Shown piece after piece: positions 6,344 to 10,211 of a stretch of DNA of 10,211 nucleotides. The notes beneath the pieces were generated by a model. That model did no database searches, was not told the DNA's origin, and was given only the letters and a program-made list of their open reading frames with translations. Location: NCBI GenBank assembly GCA_964557085.1, contig CAZKYS010000084.1:1-10211 (forward strand), in the 5' to 3' direction. Both the position numbers and the translations under genes were made by a program. Source of the DNA: Pseudaquidulcibacter sp964557085. GTDB taxonomy: Bacteria > Pseudomonadota > Alphaproteobacteria > Caulobacterales > Aquidulcibacteraceae. The first letter of the stretch is position 1, and every line of letters begins with the position of its first letter.

Positions 6344-6535
6344 CTATTTTACAGCTTTGTTTTTGCTGGCAAAAAAATCATTAATGTAATTGAAATTCGC
6401 TAATAAAAAAATATCAGGGAAAGCGATTACTTTTTTATATTGGTCAGTTAATTCAGATATGCTAATTAGTATTATGGCGCCAATATAAATTAGCAAATAA
6501 CACGACACTTCAAAAAGCTTTAGAGGCAAAATCAC
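6344..6535 (-). CDS. Possible small membrane peptide (63 aa), doubtful
   Basis: A reading frame of 63 codons from a GTG at 6535. The N-terminal half holds one hydrophobic stretch (about residues 11-26, CYLLIYIGAIILIS), so a single-pass membrane peptide is conceivable; the rest is Asn/Phe/Lys-rich. The TAG stop is followed after 2 nt by a hairpin. Against it: no Shine-Dalgarno sequence upstream, a GTG start, AT-rich low-complexity composition and no recognisable family. Its C-terminal coding part overlaps the end of the 808-bp repeat, so the same tail is seen in antisense at the internal junction. It may be the remnant of a longer gene cut by the island boundary. Confidence 0.25.
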   Translation of the reverse strand: MILPLKLFEVSCYLLIYIGAIILISISELTDQYKKVIAFPDIFLLANFNYINDFFASKNKAVK

Positions 6536-6759
6536 AGTAGGAGGAAATCACCTATTGATAGAATTAATTAAATAGGGAAAAATATTAAGCTTTTTTGATA
6601 CAGAAAGATTACAAAAAATTGGAAGTGGTGTAAGACACGAGAATCGTACAACCATCAGATTCGTTGTAGTGAAATTGCGAAAAAACACTTTAAAAATAGA
6701 TAAATAGTGAAAAAATATGAAACCGCTATAGAGACGAAAAGTCTACGGAAAAACGGAAG
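6536..6759. other. Gene-free AT-rich stretch before tRNA
   Basis: No coding sequence of credible length. A strong AGGAGG (about 6540-6545, plus strand) is followed only by a 6-codon frame. A 10-bp repeat of the tRNA 3' flank (GGAAGTGGTG) lies at 6621-6630. Many A-runs are present. This looks like the scar zone between island and chromosome. Confidence 0.4.
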
Positions 6760-6836
6760 TGGTGGGTCTTGTTGGACTCGAACCAACGACCAGACCGTTA
6801 TGAGCGGCCGGCTCTAACCAACTGAGCTAAAGACCC
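6760..6836 (-). tRNA. tRNA with CAU anticodon (probably tRNA-Ile2, else Met)
   Basis: A complete 77-nt cloverleaf on the minus strand with encoded CCA (6760-6762). The acceptor stem GGGTCTT pairs perfectly with AAGACCC; the D arm is GCTC/GAGC; the anticodon stem is GGCCG/CGGTC with loop CTCATAA; the T stem is GTTGG/CCAAC with loop TTCGAGT; the discriminator base is A. The anticodon CAT could be elongator Met, initiator Met or the AUA-reading Ile2, whose C34 is modified to lysidine by TilS. Initiator is unlikely: position 1 pairs with 72, and the anticodon stem lacks three consecutive G-C pairs. The acceptor stem, the variable-loop sequence and the overall similarity to tRNA-Ile favour Ile2, but identity elements are not conclusive. 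It marks the start of the core-genome side. Confidence 0.95.
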
Positions 6837-6849
6837 TTTCTGAATGGCA

Positions 6850-6878
6850 TACCTAATGTTCTTTTTTTGTGGCTGCAA
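6850..6878 (-). promoter_or_regulatory. Possible promoter of the tRNA
   Basis: On the minus strand, TTGCAG (6873-6878) and TAGGTA (6850-6855) are 17 bp apart, ending 13 nt before the tRNA 5' end. The spacing and position fit, but the -10 match is poor, so this is tentative. Confidence 0.25.
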
Positions 6879-6990
6879 GTGGAAATGTAAGGGATTTCTG
6901 TAATCAATTTAATGATGCGTCGCAATTTCGCCTTATTTGGGTCATGTTGCGTTGCTTTTCAAACACTATAAGATGAATACAAATTTTATT

Positions 6991-6995
6991 GGGAG
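6991..6995 (+). promoter_or_regulatory. Ribosome binding site of SIMPL gene
   Basis: GGGAG, 6 nt before the ATG at 7002, fixes that start. A TATAAG at 6967-6972 could be the -10 element, but no convincing -35 lies at the right distance. Confidence 0.5.
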
Positions 6996-7001
6996 TTTGA
7001 A

Positions 7002-7730
7002 ATGAAAAACAAATTTGAAACCGCAGCTTTATTGGCTTTTGGCGCAGCTATTGCATTTTCTATGCCGGCAATGGCGCAAACCTGCTGCAATAATCCAAGC
7101 CCAAGCACTTTAAATATCAATACAAGTGCAGAAATCAAACAAGCCCCTGATATTGCACTTGTAAGCGCTGGTGTGGTTACACAGGCAAAAACTGCAAAAG
7201 CGGCAATGGCAGATAATGCAACGAAAATGAGTGCGGCATTTGCGGCTTTAAAAGCTGCGGGAATTGCTGATAAAGATATGCAAACATCTGGCGTAAATTT
7301 GAACCCTGAATATGTTTATCAAGAAAACAAACCGCCAATCATCAAAGGTTATCAGGTTTCCAACACACTAAGCATTAAAATCCGTGATATGAGTAAGGTT
7401 GGACCAGTATTGGACGCTTTGGTTCTTCAAGGTATAAATCAAATTTCTGGTCCAACATTCTCTGTTGAAGATCCAGACAAAGCGCTTGATAAAGCGCGCC
7501 AAGAAGCAATTGATAAAGCAAATGCACGTGCCAACCTTTATGCAAAAGGTTTTGGTATGCGTGTTAAACGCGTAATGTCTATCAGCGAATCTGGTGGTTA
7601 TCAGCCGCAGCCTGTTCCGATGTATGCAATGGCGCGCATGGAAAAAGCAGCGGTTGCCGACACTGCAATTGCACCAGGTGAAGTAAGCGTAAGCCTTCAA
7701 CTTAGTGTTCAATTCGAATTGGAAAAATAA
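7002..7730 (+). CDS. SIMPL (DUF541) domain protein, secreted
   Basis: A 242-aa exported protein. Residues 1-25 are a clear Sec signal peptide (basic MKNK, hydrophobic core, cleavage after AMA before QTCC). The mature part is a SIMPL/DUF541 domain: a strand with LNINTSAEIKQAPDIALVSAGV, a long Ala/Lys helix (about 58-88), DMQTSGVNLNPEYVY (about 93-107), GYQVSNTLSIKIRDMSKVG (about 115-133), the QGINQISGPTFSVEDP segment, a second helix ending in LYAKGFGMRVKRVMSISE, and a final strand VSVSLQLSVQFEL. The family is periplasmic or outer-membrane associated, related to BP26/OMP28 of Brucella, and forms ring-like oligomers; its exact role is unsettled. The start is set by GGGAG 6 nt upstream. Composition resembles the following protease gene. 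A strong hairpin separates it from that gene, so it is probably a single-gene transcript. Confidence 0.92.
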   Translation: MKNKFETAALLAFGAAIAFSMPAMAQTCCNNPSPSTLNINTSAEIKQAPDIALVSAGVVTQAKTAKAAMADNATKMSAAFAALKAAGIADKDMQTSGVNLNPEYVYQENKPPIIKGYQVSNTLSIKIRDMSKVGPVLDALVLQGINQISGPTFSVEDPDKALDKARQEAIDKANARANLYAKGFGMRVKRVMSISESGGYQPQPVPMYAMARMEKAAVADTAIAPGEVSVSLQLSVQFELEK

Positions 7731-7744
7731 GTTTAATGTATTTT

Positions 7745-7786
7745 AATTTAGTGCCTATTGGTAAAATGGCCTTTAGGCACTAAGTT
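7745..7786 (+). terminator. Hairpin terminator after SIMPL gene
   Basis: TTAGTGCCTA (7748-7757) pairs perfectly with TAGGCACTAA (7774-7783), and the stem extends outward with T-G and two A-T pairs (7745-7786). It starts 14 nt after the SIMPL stop and ends 6 nt before the protease ATG. The downstream T-tract is short, so it may be a partial terminator or a stem controlling the protease mRNA. Confidence 0.55.
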
Positions 7787-7792
7787 ATTTCC

Positions 7793-9235
7793 ATGAAATT
7801 CGGAGCTAATTCAAATATGTTAAAATTATTATTGGTTGCTGGCCTTGGTGCTGGCGCTGTGACTGCCGCGCCAAAGGTTGTGGCATTCTTGGATAAGGAT
7901 AAGACGGCGCAGGTTCAAACCAATAATAATGAAATTAATCGAATTGTGCCGCAAAGCAAAAGTGCGGCAATTGTATCTTATGCGCCAATTGTGAAAAGTG
8001 CATCGGGTGCTGTTGTCAATGTTTATGCCCATGCGGTGGAAAAGGGACGTGTTGGAATTGACCCATTTTTTGGTGCCTTCAAGCTCCCTGATAAAGAGAG
8101 CCTTTCGCAAGGCTCTGGTGTTATTGTTCGTGAAGATGGTATTATTGTTACGAATAATCATGTTGTAAAAAATGCAACTGAATTCATGGTTATATTGAGT
8201 GATAAGCGTGAATTTAACGCCAAAGTTTTGCTTACTGACCCGCGTTCAGACCTTGCGGTTTTGAAGATTGAAACAAAGGGTGAAAAGCTCCCATTTCTAA
8301 AATATGCCGATACATCAAACGCATTAGTGGGCGATCAGGTACTTGCAATTGGTAATCCGTTTGGGGTTGGGCAAACTGTAACTTCTGGCATTATTTCAGC
8401 GCTTGCGCGAACTGACATTGGAACTACAGATTATTCATTTTTTATCCAAACCGATGCGGCGATTAACCCTGGTAATTCGGGTGGTGCATTGGTTGATATG
8501 CAGGGGAATTTAGTTGGTATTAATACTGCCATTTTCTCGCAAACTGGGTCATCTGCGGGGATTGGTTTTGCAATTCCATCTGAAATGGTTAAGCGCGTTG
8601 TTGATAATGTCCTTGCCAATGGGCGCATTATTCGCACTTGGACGGGCGTCAAAGGACAAAATATCACCTCAGAAATGGCACAAACGCTTAATTTACCAAA
8701 CCCAAGCGGTGTTTTGATTACTGATATCTATCCTAATTCTGGCGCGGCAAATGCGGGTTTAAAGCGTGGTGATGTAATCATAAGCTTTAATGGAACATCT
8801 GTTGCGGATGAAGCGGGTCTAAGATATTTGGCGGCAACAAAAGCGCCAAATGATAAGGTGAATATCGAATATATTCGCGGTGGTTCAAAATCAAATATTG
8901 AACTTAAACTTTCAGAACTTCCGGGTGGAAAAGTCGAAGAGAAATTGTTAAATGGCAATCATTCCTTTGGCGGCGCCAAGGTTGCAATTCTTACGCCTTC
9001 AATTGCGGATTCAAAAGGCATTGATCCATTCTTGAAAGGTATTGTAATAACCGAAGTTGCCAATGGTTCTAATGCACAGCAATATGGGCTTAAAGCTGGT
9101 GATTTAGTATTGGATATTGATGGCAAAGCGATTAATGATATCCAAAGCCTTGAAGGCATGTTGGGAAAAGACAAGCAAGCCATTCTTACCATCCTGCGTG
9201 AAGGCCGAACAATTCGTGGGCCAATCATTTTGTGA
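7793..9235 (+). CDS. Do/HtrA-family periplasmic serine protease
   Basis: An envelope protease-chaperone of the DegP/DegQ type, degrading or holding misfolded exported proteins. The protein is 480 aa. The N terminus MLKLLLVAGLGAGAV (from residue 9) is a hydrophobic export signal or anchor. The trypsin-like domain spans about 60-275, with the complete triad His123 (TNNHVV), Asp153 (RSDLAVL) and Ser229 (NPGNSGGAL). PDZ1 follows at about 285-375 (GVLITDIYPNSGAANAGLK, then GDVIISFNG) and PDZ2 at about 392-478 (GLKAGDLVLDIDGKAI). No Shine-Dalgarno sequence precedes the ATG at 7793; an in-frame ATG at 7817 has GGAG 11 nt upstream and may be the true start. The stop overlaps the GTG start of rarA by a GTGA, so the two are coupled. 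The Do-rarA order is common in alphaproteobacteria. Which Do paralogue it is cannot be told here. Confidence 0.95.
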   Translation: MKFGANSNMLKLLLVAGLGAGAVTAAPKVVAFLDKDKTAQVQTNNNEINRIVPQSKSAAIVSYAPIVKSASGAVVNVYAHAVEKGRVGIDPFFGAFKLPDKESLSQGSGVIVREDGIIVTNNHVVKNATEFMVILSDKREFNAKVLLTDPRSDLAVLKIETKGEKLPFLKYADTSNALVGDQVLAIGNPFGVGQTVTSGIISALARTDIGTTDYSFFIQTDAAINPGNSGGALVDMQGNLVGINTAIFSQTGSSAGIGFAIPSEMVKRVVDNVLANGRIIRTWTGVKGQNITSEMAQTLNLPNPSGVLITDIYPNSGAANAGLKRGDVIISFNGTSVADEAGLRYLAATKAPNDKVNIEYIRGGSKSNIELKLSELPGGKVEEKLLNGNHSFGGAKVAILTPSIADSKGIDPFLKGIVITEVANGSNAQQYGLKAGDLVLDIDGKAINDIQSLEGMLGKDKQAILTILREGRTIRGPIIL

Positions 9236-10211
9236 GTGATTTATTCGGTGAAAATACCAAACAAGTTCCATCGGGCAAAGATAATCGCCCGTTATCGGAA
9301 AAACTGCGCCCGCAGCATTTAAGTGAAATAATAGGCCAAGAGCAATTATTGGCAAAGGGTGCGCCAATTTATGAAATGGTGCAAAATCAAAGCCTTTCAT
9401 CAATGATATTATGGGGGCCACCTGGCGTTGGTAAAACCACAATTGCAAGATTGCTTGCAAAAGAGGCGGGCTATGAATTTTTGCCAATATCAGCGGTATT
9501 TTCGGGGGTTGCAGATTTAAAAAAAGCCTTTGAAACCGCACAAACTTATCAAAAAATGGGCAAGCGCACATTATTATTTGTTGATGAAATTCACCGTTTT
9601 AACCGCGCACAACAAGATGGTTTCTTGCCTTATGTTGAAAGTGGGCTTGTAACATTAATTGGTGCAACAACCGAAAACCCAAGTTTTGAACTTAATGGCG
9701 CGGTTTTATCACGGGCAAGGGTTTTTGTTTTAAATCGCCTTGAAGATGATGCATTAAACCAATTAATTACGCGTGGTGAGGGGGCATTTGATAGAAATGG
9801 CGTATTTGATGAAAATGCCCGCAATGCCTTAATCGCCATTTGCGATGGTGATGGGCGTTATATTTTAAATCTTGTTGGCGAAATTTTGGGTTTAAAATCT
9901 GGCGCAATAAATGCCGATGATGTCGCAAAATTTGCGCAAAGAAAGCCCCAAGCATACGATAAAAATCGTGATGAACATTATAATCTAATCTCCGCGCTTC
10001 ATAAATCGGTGCGGGCATCTGACCCTGATGCGGCGCTTTATTGGTTGGCAAGGATGTTAAATGGCGGTGAAAACCCACTTTTTATCGCGCGAAGATTAAT
10101 AAGAATGGCGTCCGAAGATATTGGCCTTGCCGAACCTTCGGCATTGGCGGTTACAATTGCGGCGCGCGATGCGTATGAAATGCTTGGCAGCCCTGAAGGT
10201 GAATTGGCATT
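9232..10211 (+). CDS. rarA: Replication-associated recombination protein A (MgsA/RarA), partial
   Basis: AAA+ ATPase of the clamp-loader-like RarA/MgsA/WRNIP1 family that acts at stalled replication forks. The N-terminal 326 codons are present and the gene runs off the window (full family length is about 430-450). Visible motifs: RPQHLSEIIGQ (26-36), Walker A GPPGVGKT (62-69), Walker B LLFVDEIHRFN (114-124), sensor 1 GATTENPSFELN (144-155), arginine-finger region LSRARV (159-164) and sensor 2 GDGR (206-209). The C-terminal signature ISALHKSVRASDPDAALYWL, then the ENPLFIARR and ASEDIGLAEP segments, is specific to RarA. I chose GTG at 9232, since MSDLFG... directly precedes the conserved domain and the GTGA overlap with the protease stop indicates translational coupling. 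No strong ribosome binding site is visible. Nothing is broken in the part seen. Confidence 0.95.
   Translation, partial: MSDLFGENTKQVPSGKDNRPLSEKLRPQHLSEIIGQEQLLAKGAPIYEMVQNQSLSSMILWGPPGVGKTTIARLLAKEAGYEFLPISAVFSGVADLKKAFETAQTYQKMGKRTLLFVDEIHRFNRAQQDGFLPYVESGLVTLIGATTENPSFELNGAVLSRARVFVLNRLEDDALNQLITRGEGAFDRNGVFDENARNALIAICDGDGRYILNLVGEILGLKSGAINADDVAKFAQRKPQAYDKNRDEHYNLISALHKSVRASDPDAALYWLARMLNGGENPLFIARRLIRMASEDIGLAEPSALAVTIAARDAYEMLGSPEGELA

Larger units (their letters stand above)
5579..6386 (+). repeat. 808-bp perfect tandem direct repeat, copy 2
   Basis: Head-to-tail second copy, with no spacer and no mismatch seen against 4771-5578. Absence of divergence implies a recent duplication, active homogenisation, or an assembly artefact. 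The sequence just past its end (6388-6399) matches the start of the unit at 11 of 12 positions. Confidence 0.95.

Noticed and set aside
6540..6575. AGGAGG followed by a TTG as a small plus-strand gene
   Set aside because: The frame closes after six codons, so there is no coding evidence.
1..6899. AAGGGATTTCT at 1-11 and again at 6889-6899, as possible att repeats flanking the island
   Set aside because: Only 11 bp in AT-rich DNA, with the first copy at an arbitrary window edge and no structural link to the recombinase; chance is the better explanation.
9104..9571. Long minus-strand open frame opposite the protease end and rarA start
   Set aside because: It is the antisense shadow of two strongly conserved proteins; composition gives low-GC genes such shadows. 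The same holds for the other antisense frames over 7368-10078.
9930..9942. CGCAAAATTTGCG inside rarA, resembling the GCGCAAATTTGCGC dyad
   Set aside because: One base longer in the centre, embedded in a conserved coding region, unpaired; coincidental.

Overview
This window looks like the junction between a mobile, phage-derived island (left two thirds, about 1-6750) and ordinary chromosome (right third, about 6760-10211) of an AT-rich alphaproteobacterium. The organism guess rests on three things: the DUF3489 / DUF2924 / large serine recombinase trio, which is typical of alphaproteobacterial islands; a DUF5681 gene next to a ParB-methyltransferase fusion; and the core gene order Do-like periplasmic protease followed by rarA. 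I cannot name a genus.

Left block (85-2691, minus strand): a 223-aa protein I do not recognise, then a ParB-like nuclease / beta-class DNA methyltransferase fusion, then a DUF5681 protein that overlaps it by 8 bp. This arrangement is familiar from prophage packaging regions, where a terminase gene often follows. The first 84 bases hold no recognisable gene. The methyltransferase ribosome binding site sits inside a perfect 7-bp hairpin.

Middle block (2692-6386, plus strand): a divergent intergenic region with several dyads and three consecutive hairpins leads into a tightly coupled operon of DUF3489, DUF2924 and a large serine recombinase. The recombinase is broken by two homopolymer frameshifts (a G8 run and a T7 run). 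Its last 582 bp plus 226 bp of downstream DNA are present as a perfect 808-bp tandem duplication (4771-5578 and 5579-6386). Its two outer ends carry an 11/12-bp microhomology. Each repeat carries a 23-bp-arm inverted repeat built from two GCGCAAATTTGCGC palindromes, and a smaller terminator-like hairpin. The duplication junction itself creates an ATG in frame with the orphan C-terminal recombinase fragment.

Transition (6387-7001): a possible small minus-strand membrane-peptide ORF, AT-rich DNA without a gene, and a minus-strand tRNA with anticodon CAU (probably tRNA-Ile2, possibly elongator tRNA-Met). A 10-bp copy of the tRNA 3' end lies about 130 bp into the AT-rich side, a weak hint of an integration scar.

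Right block (7002-10211, plus strand): a secreted SIMPL-domain protein, a hairpin, a Do/HtrA-type serine protease with an intact catalytic triad, and rarA (AAA+ replication-restart ATPase) starting at an overlapping GTG and running off the window. This part looks like intact core genome with envelope quality control and replication maintenance functions.

No wholly new system is demonstrated. The strongest leads are the structured leader in front of the DUF3489 operon, the uncharacterised DUF3489-DUF2924-recombinase cassette, the large dyad beside the recombinase and its recent-looking duplication.
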